Program-made: the position numbers and the translations under genes
NCBI GenBank assembly: GCA_913063125.1
Contig: CAJXZM010000003.1
Coordinates: forward strand, 32,511 to 96,510
From: an uncultured Gammaproteobacteria bacterium
GTDB lineage: Bacteria > Pseudomonadota > Gammaproteobacteria > Pseudomonadales > Ketobacteraceae
Direction of reading: 5' to 3'
Length of the DNA: 64,000 nucleotides
Notes under the pieces: model-generated
Told to the model about the DNA's origin: nothing
What the model saw: the letters and a program-made list of their open reading frames with translations, nothing else
Database searches by the model: none
Shown here: positions 1 through 9,109 of the stretch, one piece after another
Numbering within the stretch: position 1 is the stretch's first letter
How the letters are laid out: the number at the start of each line of letters is the position of its first letter

Positions 1-1438
1 AACAGACTGCAAATTTACCTTTCTTTCGTTTTGCATTTTTTAATGCTTGATTGAGGCGATCATAAAAAAGCCGCCGATTTGGCAACCCCGTTAGTTCATC
101 ATAATAGGCAAGCTTCTCAATGGTTTCCTGAGCTGATCGAAGCTCAGTAATATCATAAGCTGTACTCACAAAATGGGTTATTTCATCCTCGTCGTCTCGA
201 ATAGGGGCAACATGTTGAAGTGTCCACAAGAATTCCCCAGATTTGGTTCTATTTTGCAATTCGCCACGCCAAGACTTCCCTTCACTGAGGTGCCGCTGCA
301 TCTCTGTATAATTTATTTGATTAACTTCATAGCTCGCCATTTCTTCAGGCGTAAGCCCAATAATATCCTCTGGTAGGTACCCGGTTAACGACGTAAATTG
401 AGGGTTAACGTATTCAACTATGCCATGCTTATCCGTTATGGTTACCGCAGATGCACTGTGCTCGATCGCTTGATAAAGCTGTTGCAGCTTACCTTCAGTT
501 TCCACACGCTTCGTTTCTTCATCAATCTGACGTAGTCCAACACTAATGTCTTGGCACATATCTTCTAACAAATCTAGCGTCGGGTTATCGAAATAGTTTT
601 CAATATTAGAATATAAACTAAAACACCCCACCACCTCACCCTTTAGGCGAATAGGTAGAGCTGCCATTGAATGGTAATTGCGTTGTAACGCAGCGTCCCT
701 CCATGGAGTAAAGCTTGGATCCGTTGTAATATTGTTAACATAACAAACACGATTATTTTGTACCGACAGCCCAATTGGCCCCTTTGACCTTTCACTTCCA
801 TCTAAGCGAACAGCAATGGTTTTAACGTACTCATCATCACCTGAAGATGCCATCGGAATAATTTGATCTCCATGTTTGATTCCCATCCACGCCATGGAAA
901 AGCCACCAATATCAACGGCAATTTTGGAAATTGAAACAAACAAGTCCGTTCGTGTCTTGCTGTTCGCCACGACTTTATTGGTTTCACTCAACACAGAATA
1001 GATTTGATTCAGTCGGGCCAAACGGTTACCAATAACAACCGCATCAGTTAATACCTTCAAACTAACCGCAATATACGTTTTATCCTCTGCACAAAGCTGG
1101 TGTGTTCGAGCTTCAACAAGCCTTTCTGAGCTATCATTATCGACATTAACAGCGGTATCCGCATGGTTTTCTATGCAGTTCTGCTCACTTAGAAATTCAG
1201 TCGTTTTAATATGAAAAGACGCACCTAAATCTCCCTTACAGCACTCCCGAAAAAACGACTGAAGTGAACCGGATAGCTTAACCCAAGGAACAGAGGACTC
1301 ATTTGAGAACGCATAACACACTAAAGATCGTGCGGCCTTGTTCACCAGCACGACAGTCTCTTCGACCGGATCGAGAACAACCACACCATCAACCGAGACA
1401 TTAACAATTTGCTCCAGCAAACTGCGACTTAACTCCAT
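1..1438 (-). CDS. GAF-PAS-GGDEF sensor protein, probable diguanylate cyclase (C-terminus outside window)
   Basis: Codes for 479 visible residues and runs off the left edge. I read it directly on the minus strand from an ATG at 1438 that has AAGG about ten bases upstream. Roughly residues 125-285 look like a GAF domain (SMAALPIRLKGEVVGCFSLY is typical). Residues about 300-420 are a PAS/PAC unit containing YVNPQFTSLTGY and ending ISTAYDITELR-like. The start of a GGDEF domain follows at about residue 445 with DELTGLPNRRLFYDRL. The GGDEF signature and any EAL domain lie outside, so catalytic activity cannot be judged. No signal peptide or membrane segment is seen, so a cytoplasmic sensor making c-di-GMP is expected. 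Domain assignment is sure; the signal is unknown. Confidence 0.85.
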   Translation of the reverse strand, partial: MELSRSLLEQIVNVSVDGVVVLDPVEETVVLVNKAARSLVCYAFSNESSVPWVKLSGSLQSFFRECCKGDLGASFHIKTTEFLSEQNCIENHADTAVNVDNDSSERLVEARTHQLCAEDKTYIAVSLKVLTDAVVIGNRLARLNQIYSVLSETNKVVANSKTRTDLFVSISKIAVDIGGFSMAWMGIKHGDQIIPMASSGDDEYVKTIAVRLDGSERSKGPIGLSVQNNRVCYVNNITTDPSFTPWRDAALQRNYHSMAALPIRLKGEVVGCFSLYSNIENYFDNPTLDLLEDMCQDISVGLRQIDEETKRVETEGKLQQLYQAIEHSASAVTITDKHGIVEYVNPQFTSLTGYLPEDIIGLTPEEMASYEVNQINYTEMQRHLSEGKSWRGELQNRTKSGEFLWTLQHVAPIRDDEDEITHFVSTAYDITELRSAQETIEKLAYYDELTGLPNRRLFYDRLNQALKNAKRKKGKFAVC

Positions 1439-1548
1439 TGGCCACACCTTAATGAGGTAGCAATCACTTGATTACACGTTACTTTTTCCATCTTGTCAGT
1501 TTAGGACAATTTCCCATAATCACCCAAGAATAGCGCTCTTTTTGCGTT

Positions 1549-1983
1549 CTACGCAGCATCATCACCACTGCTATCAGGTCGAATTTCAGCCAACAGGTTG
1601 GCATAACTACGACATATATCGGAATGGGTTAATATTCCGGCTAATTTATCGTTTTTCATCACAACGGCAGAACCGATATGCTTCTCTGACATTACTCTAA
1701 GTACAGCGTCCAGAGAATCATGGATATCGGCAAGGTAGATTTGGGATGAACACACATCTTTCACCATTAAATCGGCAGAAGCGCCCGCAGGTACAAAAGC
1801 TGAAGAACCAATTTTTAGATCTTCCGTGGACACTACCCCAATAAGCTGGCCTGCATCAGTAACGGGCAAATGGTGCACATTATTTTCTCGCATCATGACA
1901 GATGCCTGTGACAATGACTGGCTGCCCTCAATAGAGTGAGGAAAAGGACTCATTATTGCCATAATTGTTGGTAATTTTTTCAT
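1549..1983 (-). CDS. CBS domain-pair protein
   Basis: A 144-residue soluble protein made almost entirely of two CBS motifs, about residues 8-60 (HHLPVTDAGQLIGVVSTEDL) and 75-130 (IGSAVVMKNDKLAGILTHSDI). Such stand-alone CBS pairs bind adenine nucleotides and act as energy or redox sensors, usually on a partner. It is the last gene of a tight run, 25 bases after the potassium channel stop and in the same direction. That context suggests it senses the nucleotide state for the channel or is simply co-expressed with it. The link to the channel is inference; the fold assignment is secure. Confidence 0.85.
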   Translation of the reverse strand: MKKLPTIMAIMSPFPHSIEGSQSLSQASVMMRENNVHHLPVTDAGQLIGVVSTEDLKIGSSAFVPAGASADLMVKDVCSSQIYLADIHDSLDAVLRVMSEKHIGSAVVMKNDKLAGILTHSDICRSYANLLAEIRPDSSGDDAA

Positions 1984-2008
1984 TCGTATTTCCCCTATCT
2001 ATTCACCA

Positions 2009-3712
2009 TTATTGGCCCAAATATTGACGAACCCAGTGCTTCCACACATAACCCCCGCCCTCTTCCCCTGATATTACATACCTTAACGCATTTTCATTTG
2101 CTACCAACCATAACATCCATGACGCGGCTCGTGATAACCCACACATCAAAACTTCATCATCAATTCGTAATGTCGTTTCACCTGCAGGCGTCATCATAAG
2201 TGTGTTATTTCGTTTCAGTAATAACGGCATGCAATCTAACGCTTTCATTCGCTCATGAGGGTGCTTCATTAGGTGTTCTAACGTGACGTCTTTCCCCATT
2301 CGCAACTCTTCGTACACTGCGGGAGCAGACGCCCTATCTAGCACCAAAGACCAACTGTCGAGTTCATTTTTACCCACCATCGCCTCCATACATTCTATCA
2401 GATCTTTGCTCCACACCTCTTTTTCTGCTGCTAAGTGGTCTAAAAACTCAATTAGCAGTGGCGTCTTCAGTAATGCAAGAATGTGGTTAGAAATAATATT
2501 GCTAGGGTCCATCAACATATCAATGCCGGCTGCACCAAAAACACTATTATTCAAACGATGATTCTGGCGCGCTACCATAATCAAATCAGGGTTCAGCTCC
2601 CTAGCGGTCATTACAATAGATAAATTGTTTGCATCATCCGCTGTTCCAGCAATAACCCCTACAGCCTGTGTAATTCGGGCATCCAATAATGTATCCGCTT
2701 CCGTGCCTAAACCTTTTACAACATGTTCGGTTATTTCCAATCCTCTTAGTTCTGGTTTTGGCTCGATAATAACTGTAGACATATTTTGTTGATCGAAACG
2801 TTTTTGTAGTGCCTTACCAAACCGCCCGTACCCACAAATCACCCACATGCCTTGCTTTTTTGTGTACGCAGAGGACACCGCCTTATGCTCAGGACTAATC
2901 AGCCAATCGTAAATCAAGTGCCGATAAGGCTGATGTATTGCACCGTCCAAATAATCTGCGAAGATTTCAAAGGGATCCAGAATATGATCCGTACCAAATG
3001 AACCTAAGTTTTTTGCATAATCTCGCGTTTCGACTCGACTAACCACCATTCTTTTGGGTTTTAACAACTTACTCGTGATTGCAATGGATAAGTTAGCATG
3101 ATCATCATTTGTTAAACACACAACACCAATACAGTTTTCATGCTCGATGCCTGCATCATTTAACACATCTGGGTCTGATGCATCAGCACACAATTTAGGA
3201 ACATCAAACGGTAAATTGTCTAACTCCAAGGCCTCTATTCGTGCAGGGTCAATATCAATAACCACACAACGCATACCCCTTTTGGTCATTTTTTCAATCA
3301 CACTACTACCGGTCAATCCGTAACCACATACAATATAAAAAGGTTCCTTCTCAGATGTTACACGGTAACGAAAGCTGCCTCGTTGCACCAAACGCAAAAA
3401 GCTTTCATCACGTAAAATCGCGACAACGGCTCCAATACTGTAAATCCATGCAATTACCGAAGAATATATTGCAAAAATAGTCCAGAACCGTTGCATAGTA
3501 GTGAAAGCATAAGGCAATTCACCAAAACCAATCGTGGACCCCATAAAGCTAACAAAATAAAATGCATGAAAAAAACTCATGCGGTATTCATTACCGTTGG
3601 CATCCTCTCCCGGTATCAAGGTATATCCCAGAATTAAAACTGAATAAATACTGATCAACGCAATCAAAGGTGCTCGTAAACGCCGAAATATTAAAAAGGC
3701 TACATAATTCAT
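2009..3712 (-). CDS. Potassium channel with two RCK/TrkA-N domains
   Basis: 567 residues. Two hydrophobic segments (about 14-33 and 75-100) bracket a pore loop whose filter reads T60-I-G-F-G-E65 in place of the usual TVGYGD. Two Rossmann RCK domains follow, the first near residue 125 (IVCGYGLTGSSV) and the second near 290 (VICGYGRFGKAL). Each has the GxGxxG nucleotide or ion-sensing fold, and the C-terminal part looks like a TrkA-C region. This is the inner-membrane two-TM/tandem-RCK arrangement of MthK/Kch-like channels, but with both RCK copies in one chain. The gene starts two bases after the DUF6394 stop, so the two are almost certainly co-transcribed and coupled. The Phe and Glu in the filter are non-standard and could alter selectivity; potassium specificity is known for the family, not shown here. 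Confidence 0.85.
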   Translation of the reverse strand: MNYVAFLIFRRLRAPLIALISIYSVLILGYTLIPGEDANGNEYRMSFFHAFYFVSFMGSTIGFGELPYAFTTMQRFWTIFAIYSSVIAWIYSIGAVVAILRDESFLRLVQRGSFRYRVTSEKEPFYIVCGYGLTGSSVIEKMTKRGMRCVVIDIDPARIEALELDNLPFDVPKLCADASDPDVLNDAGIEHENCIGVVCLTNDDHANLSIAITSKLLKPKRMVVSRVETRDYAKNLGSFGTDHILDPFEIFADYLDGAIHQPYRHLIYDWLISPEHKAVSSAYTKKQGMWVICGYGRFGKALQKRFDQQNMSTVIIEPKPELRGLEITEHVVKGLGTEADTLLDARITQAVGVIAGTADDANNLSIVMTARELNPDLIMVARQNHRLNNSVFGAAGIDMLMDPSNIISNHILALLKTPLLIEFLDHLAAEKEVWSKDLIECMEAMVGKNELDSWSLVLDRASAPAVYEELRMGKDVTLEHLMKHPHERMKALDCMPLLLKRNNTLMMTPAGETTLRIDDEVLMCGLSRAASWMLWLVANENALRYVISGEEGGGYVWKHWVRQYLGQ

Positions 3713-3714
3713 AA

Positions 3715-4098
3715 TTAGCGCCGAATCATCACCGTTTCAATCGACAACAATACCGCTGACAGTAGGTTTGCCAGCAAAGCCCCTCCGGATAAAGACACAA
3801 TGCTCGCTATCGCAGCACCATCCATCCCTGTAGAGGACGCATGAACAGCCCACGCCCAAATTACGGCAGCAATGACTAACTGTAAGTCTGCCACCAAGCT
3901 CGTTGCTAGCAGTATTGCTCCCATATGGGTTCTGTCACCAAACTTCATTACGGTAGCGATAAGGCTTACCACCGTTGCAAAAAATAGCTCATAAACATTG
4001 TGATGCTCTGGATTTGTCATTTCCCCCAGGAAAAAACCAAAATTCAATGTCAGCGCCAGCACAATAAAAAATGCAAAAACCACTTTTTCAGTGTTCAT
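3715..4098 (-). CDS. DUF6394-like small integral membrane protein
   Basis: 127 residues from the chosen start. A longer reading from 4131 exists, but GGGGGTAAG sits directly before the ATG at 4098 and the protein then begins with a normal membrane segment, MNTEKVVFAFFIVLAL. Four hydrophobic stretches are visible, with a conserved-looking loop VMKFGDRTHMGAIL. I recognise it as the DUF6394 type, a family of unknown function often found beside ion-channel genes; this identification is from memory. It is the first gene of the channel operon (stop two bases before the channel start). A role as an accessory subunit of the channel is inference. Confidence 0.7.
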   Translation of the reverse strand: MNTEKVVFAFFIVLALTLNFGFFLGEMTNPEHHNVYELFFATVVSLIATVMKFGDRTHMGAILLATSLVADLQLVIAAVIWAWAVHASSTGMDGAAIASIVSLSGGALLANLLSAVLLSIETVMIRR

Positions 4099-4209
4099 CT
4101 TACCCCCATAAATCAACCACTTAATATACAATAGCCTTCATTATAGGCCCATATGAAGGCTATGCAACGAGTGGCTGTCGCCAAAAATAGTCTAGGCTCA
4201 TAGAGCGGG

Positions 4210-5115
4210 CTATTTCAACATCCAAGGCGCACATTCTCGGGTATATGACACTGTATGGTCTATAAAGGCTCTCACTTTAGTCGTAAATTGCTTTTTCTTA
4301 GAAAAAGCCAGATAGATAGGTACATCCATTGATTGTTGGGTCAATACTTCTACGAGCAGGCCTTTTTCTAAATATTGATATATTTGAATATCAGGTATTT
4401 GAGCAATACACACCCCATCAAGAGCTAACCGTCGCAACGAGAAAAGGTCATTCGTTAGAATGCGGCTTTCCATTTTTTTATTAAAAGCTCCCTTCTTGAA
4501 AGACGGCCCCTGCAGGCTAACCCAATCAGGGGTTTTGGATTTAGCAAAGTGGTGTTCAGAAAGATCCGAAATACTACTTGGCATCCCATATTTTTTTATA
4601 TAACCAGGGCTAGTACAATAAATCATTTTAAAACAACCAAGCTCACGTGCAATAAGGGTAGAATCAGCAACTTCCCCCATCATAAAAATACAATCAAAGC
4701 GTTGTTCAGATAAATCTAGCTGTGTTGTTACTGTAAAATATTCAATGGTTATCTCAGAATATTCACACAAAAAACTATCCAGCATGTTTGATAAAAATGG
4801 ATCATCAATGGGAATTAAGCTTAACACCCTGAGTACACCAAACGGTTCTTTTTGAATACTCTGCATGGCAATTTCGGCCGCGTTGGCCTCATCCAACATT
4901 CGACTGCAGTAATCATAATATACCGCACCAGCATCCGTAGTATTTTGTTGGTGAGAAGAACGTTGTATCAGCTGCACACGTAAGCGCTTTTCAAGATCAG
5001 CAATCCTTCTGCTCACCGTTGACAGTGGAACTCCGGTTTTTCTGGATGCTATTGACTGACTGCCACCGTCGACAACTTCTACAAATGTCGCCATTTCATC
5101 AAGTGATACTTTCAC
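4210..5115 (-). CDS. LysR-family transcriptional regulator
   Basis: 301 residues with an N-terminal winged helix-turn-helix, about residues 5-65 (FVEVVDGGSQSIASRKTGVPLSTVSRRIADLEKRL). A LysR substrate-binding domain follows from about residue 90 to 290. The wHTH carries the usual LysR pattern, with Val-Ser-Arg in the recognition helix. The gene diverges from the secreted hydrolase at 5516 across a 400-base gap, so that hydrolase is its most likely target along with itself. The effector is unknown. A 12-base tandem repeat lies about 30 bases upstream of its start and could be part of its operator. Family call is firm. Confidence 0.9.
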   Translation of the reverse strand: MKVSLDEMATFVEVVDGGSQSIASRKTGVPLSTVSRRIADLEKRLRVQLIQRSSHQQNTTDAGAVYYDYCSRMLDEANAAEIAMQSIQKEPFGVLRVLSLIPIDDPFLSNMLDSFLCEYSEITIEYFTVTTQLDLSEQRFDCIFMMGEVADSTLIARELGCFKMIYCTSPGYIKKYGMPSSISDLSEHHFAKSKTPDWVSLQGPSFKKGAFNKKMESRILTNDLFSLRRLALDGVCIAQIPDIQIYQYLEKGLLVEVLTQQSMDVPIYLAFSKKKQFTTKVRAFIDHTVSYTRECAPWMLK

Positions 5116-5515
5116 ACTGCCTCCCTGAAATAGTTTCTCTCAAAGCTTGAATCAAAACTTGAATCAAAATCTTCAGTTAAAACGTCCGAAAACCGATAAG
5201 AACCTCATAACAACACATAATAATCACATATTTTTTTATAACACAACCGGGCATAAAGATTAGCCCTAAAAAAAACCAACACTATTTATACGCCACACAT
5301 TCCCTTCGGAACATCCCAAAAATACCATTTGGCACACTCTAAATCACAGTAGTTTTCACCGTAATGTTTTCAAAATAATTCATGCCAATACCGATGATAC
5401 CCAATCCCATATATGAGAATAACGTTCTAAACACACCTTGTTGTGATTAATAAATTCATAAGCTATTTATATTCTTTCATATTTACTTGGACATAATAAT
5501 AAAACGGAGATAGCT
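5116..5515. other. 400-bp divergent intergenic region
   Basis: Very AT-rich gap between the LysR gene and the secreted hydrolase. It must hold both promoters. Besides the 12-bp tandem repeat I see the ribosome site CGGAG before the hydrolase start at 5516. No further gene is visible. Confidence 0.6.
5146..5169. repeat. 12-bp perfect tandem repeat (two copies)
   Basis: CTTGAATCAAAA occurs twice head to tail, 31 bases upstream of the LysR start at 5115. It lies in the leader or operator region of that gene. It may be an operator element or just a slippage duplication. Confidence 0.6.
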
Positions 5516-7615
5516 ATGTTTTTTCAAAAAAAACCTTCGGCAATTCAACTCGTTAAAACTGTTTTTTTAACAATCATTCTCGTCTCTACCATCTCCGGCT
5601 GTTCTGGAAAGTCATCTCAAGGACAAAGCTCTGGGCAAACTGATAAGGCTCAAACCTCTGAAGAGATTGAAGAAAACAATTCTAATGATGGCGCTGACGA
5701 CAACTCTGATGACGCCCCTGATAACAGCGTCGATGACAATGCTAACGCTGAAAAAGTCATTTACACTAGAGATGAGGATTACCCAAAAATAATCACGTTG
5801 CCTGTCGAATATTTTGTCGCAAGTAACGGGAAAAAAATAGCGGTATCTGTATCGCTCCCAGCGACAGACCAAGGCAACATCCCCAACAACTCATTTCCCG
5901 CCATATTAGTTCAAACTGGTTACAATATGAGTTTAATGTCGCCTGCAGCGATCTTAGGGCAAGGAACATTACTCGGTGGAGCAGACCCTTACTTTATTAA
6001 ACGAGGGTATGCCATGGTCACCGTCGATGTAATTGGCACAGGAATATCAGAAGGTGGTTGGGAGTTATTAGGCCAAGAAGAACAGAATGGGTATGGGGAT
6101 ACAATAGACTGGATACTTCAACAATCCTGGTCAAATGGAGACATTGCTACGTCTGGCGCATCATATATGGCAATCACTGCCCTTTTTTCAGCACAACAAC
6201 GGCCTGATGCGGTTAAAGCTGTTTTTGCCGTGGTGCCGCTGGGTGATGCCCAGCGAGGAATTGTTGGAACGGGGGGATTAATCAATGGTGTTTTTATGAA
6301 GACCTGGATGACGTTGACGCAAATGCTGGGAACGCAAAATCTTCTCGCAAAAATCCTACACCCTCAACACGGCGCTCAAATAGACCAATCAACAATGGAG
6401 CACATTGATCATATCGACAGTTATTACCTCCCGCTTGTTGAGGATGCATTAATCGGTGCTCCCTATATTCGTTACGATGGGATTTTTTGGCGAACGCGAT
6501 CTCCTATTGCAAACATCAATAAAATCACCGCACCGACATTTATAACTGGCGCGCTACACGATATATTCCAAAGAGACGCACCATTATTATATGAAGCACT
6601 ACAACAAAATGTAGATTCTAGGCTCGCGATTTATGACAGCGATCATCTGATGAACATATTGCAAGCATCTAATGGAAACGACACACTTGCGCCGCTAATG
6701 AGCCTAGTACTACAGTGGTTTGATAAACACGTAAAAGGTATTGATTCTCATACTGAAGACATCCCTCATGTTACGCAATTTGTTAAGAACTACAAGCCAA
6801 AGGGTTCAGACAGTTTTTCAACGACAACTGCATGGCCTCATCCCCTAGCGGCCCCCGAACGATGGTATTTACATGGCGATATGTCCTTGTCTCAACAAGC
6901 CCCCGTCGATGCCGAAGAAACACACATAATGCAAACACCCAGCTTCACTGAAATAGAAATAGGAAAATCAAAAGGTGGGCAATTTCTAATGTTCTCTGTA
7001 ATACCCGTTGATGGCACAAAGTGCTCTATCAGTTATCGACAGTGGACACTAGGAGGTGCAGGCCTAGCCCTCTTTCCGAACGAATGCCTGTTTGACAACA
7101 AAGATCTTGAGTTAAATGCCCTCAATTATGAAACAGAATTGATGCCCGAAGACTATTACATTAATGGACCAATCCAGGCAGACATTTGGATTGAAAGCAG
7201 TGTTAATGAAGCTGTGATTTCGGTACGTATCGATGAGGTATCTCCAGACGGAGAGACGGTTACCCCTCTTACCAACGGGCTATTAGCAGCCACATCAAGA
7301 GCTGTAGATATGGAACGTTCGCGTTATCTCGATGGTCAAATGATACAGCCCTATCACTACCTTACTGAAGATACTACATCTGCAATTAGCCCTGGCGAAA
7401 TAATAAAGATGCAGATTGAGATATTTCCAACAAGCGCAATCATTCGACAAGGTCATCGGTTACGTGTATCTATCAGCCCAAGCAACCAAGCACAAGGTGT
7501 TATGAATTATATTCAGCAAGACAACGCTTTGGGTGGGGTCACAACGATTCACAACAGCCCAGAGTTCCCTTCAAGCATTGTGCTACCGATAGTACCAACA
7601 AATGAATTAAACTAG
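5516..7615 (+). CDS. Lipoprotein CocE/NonD (peptidase S15)-family hydrolase
   Basis: 699 residues. An N-terminal signal ends in a lipobox (ISGC), so it is probably an exported lipoprotein. A low-complexity linker rich in Asp, Asn and Ser (about residues 36-80) follows. The alpha/beta-hydrolase core shows G-A-S216-Y (nucleophile), the acid D349 (GALHDIF) and H377 (DSDHLMN), spaced as in the X-Pro dipeptidyl peptidase/cocaine esterase family. The region after about residue 430 is the jelly-roll C-terminal domain of the same family. It would cleave an acyl ester or N-acyl/proline peptide bond of an external substrate; the substrate is not predictable. The ribosome site CGGAG lies before the start. 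It is divergent from a LysR gene that may control it. Confidence 0.88.
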   Translation: MFFQKKPSAIQLVKTVFLTIILVSTISGCSGKSSQGQSSGQTDKAQTSEEIEENNSNDGADDNSDDAPDNSVDDNANAEKVIYTRDEDYPKIITLPVEYFVASNGKKIAVSVSLPATDQGNIPNNSFPAILVQTGYNMSLMSPAAILGQGTLLGGADPYFIKRGYAMVTVDVIGTGISEGGWELLGQEEQNGYGDTIDWILQQSWSNGDIATSGASYMAITALFSAQQRPDAVKAVFAVVPLGDAQRGIVGTGGLINGVFMKTWMTLTQMLGTQNLLAKILHPQHGAQIDQSTMEHIDHIDSYYLPLVEDALIGAPYIRYDGIFWRTRSPIANINKITAPTFITGALHDIFQRDAPLLYEALQQNVDSRLAIYDSDHLMNILQASNGNDTLAPLMSLVLQWFDKHVKGIDSHTEDIPHVTQFVKNYKPKGSDSFSTTTAWPHPLAAPERWYLHGDMSLSQQAPVDAEETHIMQTPSFTEIEIGKSKGGQFLMFSVIPVDGTKCSISYRQWTLGGAGLALFPNECLFDNKDLELNALNYETELMPEDYYINGPIQADIWIESSVNEAVISVRIDEVSPDGETVTPLTNGLLAATSRAVDMERSRYLDGQMIQPYHYLTEDTTSAISPGEIIKMQIEIFPTSAIIRQGHRLRVSISPSNQAQGVMNYIQQDNALGGVTTIHNSPEFPSSIVLPIVPTNELN

Positions 7616-7728
7616 GCTTTATTCGCAGGTAATATTCATTGTAGTCGTAACGTTCGCCTCACTCCCCTATCAGAAAGCATGGTGCGAGCATTACTACTAC
7701 AATACCCTTCCCTGTTCAGAGTTTTTAT

Positions 7729-8952
7729 TTATACCACCTGACCCGCGGCGACACCAGACGCCCACGCCCACTGGAAATTAAACCCGCCAAGGTGTCCCGT
7801 AACATCTAAAACCTCTCCAATAAAAAACAGCCCTGATTCATTCTGGCTTTCAAATGTTTTGGAGGAAATTTTATCTGTACTGACTCCACCAACGGTTACT
7901 TCTGCCGTTCGATAACCTTCCGTGCCGGCAGGCATAATGTCCCAACAAGACAGTTGCTGCGCAATCGCTTCAATTTCCTGGGCGGTGTGTTGTCGCATCG
8001 GCTTATTTTCAATCCTGCCTCCCATCAAACATAATACCAATCGTTTCGACAAATGCTCAGAGAGTACAGTTTTCAATTCAACGTTCGGCTTAATTTCCTG
8101 TTGTTCCTGCAAATACTTCAGCGTATCGATATCAGGCAACCAATTAATGATTATGTTGTTTCCTGGCTTCCAATAAGTGGAAATTTGTAATATTGCTGGG
8201 CCACTAAGTCCGCGATGAGTAAACAGCATAGCTTCTCGAAAACTTTGATTTCCACAAGATACAACAACGTTTGCACTCACCCCAGAAAGTCCATCAAAAG
8301 CCTTTAGCTGTTCCTTACTCAGAGTGAAAGGTACCAAAGCTGCCTCAGTTTTGATGATGTCATGTCCAAACTGTTCGGCGATTTGATACCCAAAACCTGT
8401 CGCCCCCATCGTTGGAATAGATAATCCACCGGTTGCAATCACAACACTTTTTGCTTCGATTACCCCTGATGAGCTACTAATGATAAAAGGAGCATTAGGA
8501 TCAGAAAGGCTTTTGGCTATCGATGCGATTTTACAGTGTGTTTGAATCTCAACATTTGCATCATCACATTCAGCTAGCAACATCGAAAGTATATCCTTCG
8601 ACGAGTTGTCGCAGAATAACTGTCCCAGTTTTTTCTCATGATATGCAATTTCATATCGCTCAACTACATCAATAAAATCCCAGGGGGTGTACCTACTTAA
8701 AGCAGACTTACAAAAATGTGAATTTTCAGAAATATAGTCATCAGGGTCAGTCACTGTATTAGTAAAATTACAACGCCCGCCGCCAGACATAAGGATCTTT
8801 TTGCCCACTTTATTAGCATGATCAAGTACAACTACCCGACGGCCTCGTTTACCCGCCGTTAGCGCACACATTAACCCTGCTGCCCCTGCGCCTATTACAA
8901 TAACATCTACACTTAACCTTACAGAACCACTTGCTGCCACAACCATCCCCAT
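7729..8952 (-). CDS. HI0933/YhiN-family NAD(P)/FAD-dependent oxidoreductase
   Basis: 407 residues from the ATG at 8952, which has GGA six bases upstream; a GTG directly before it at 8955 is possible. The N-terminus has the FAD dinucleotide fold (VIVIGAGAAGLMCALTAG). It also has the family hallmark KKILMSGGGRCNFTN near residue 55 and the C-terminal flavin-binding signature GEVLDVTGHLGGFNFQWAW. The family contains BaiN-like reductases and many uncharacterised flavoproteins; the substrate is unknown. It stands alone, head to head with the large sensor gene at 9110 across about 150 bases. Family call is secure. Confidence 0.92.
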   Translation of the reverse strand: MGMVVAASGSVRLSVDVIVIGAGAAGLMCALTAGKRGRRVVVLDHANKVGKKILMSGGGRCNFTNTVTDPDDYISENSHFCKSALSRYTPWDFIDVVERYEIAYHEKKLGQLFCDNSSKDILSMLLAECDDANVEIQTHCKIASIAKSLSDPNAPFIISSSSGVIEAKSVVIATGGLSIPTMGATGFGYQIAEQFGHDIIKTEAALVPFTLSKEQLKAFDGLSGVSANVVVSCGNQSFREAMLFTHRGLSGPAILQISTYWKPGNNIIINWLPDIDTLKYLQEQQEIKPNVELKTVLSEHLSKRLVLCLMGGRIENKPMRQHTAQEIEAIAQQLSCWDIMPAGTEGYRTAEVTVGGVSTDKISSKTFESQNESGLFFIGEVLDVTGHLGGFNFQWAWASGVAAGQVV

Positions 8953-9082
8953 CACTATTCCATCTTAAATGGCGGATTATAACTCGCTAAAGCCTCGACA
9001 CAAAACCTAATGCTGGATAGCCAAGCAATGGATTTTCGTCAAAAGATGACTACACTAATCCATAGGACTAACAGGAAGGTTT

Positions 9083-9106
9083 ATGACCGGGAAAAGTTTA
9101 ACTTAG
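9083..9106 (+). promoter_or_regulatory. Seven-codon leader reading frame in frame with the large sensor
   Basis: ATG at 9083 has a strong ribosome site, AGGAAGG at 9073-9079. It reads MTGKSLT and stops at TAG 9104-9106, three bases before the ATG (9110) of the large sensor and in the same frame. The downstream ATG itself has a poorly spaced AGGA one base away. Translation of the sensor may therefore depend on termination-reinitiation after this leader. An alternative is that a former start codon was cut off by a nonsense change, but the paralogue at 24723 aligns with the 9110 start. Confidence 0.5.
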
Positions 9107-9109
9107 GAT

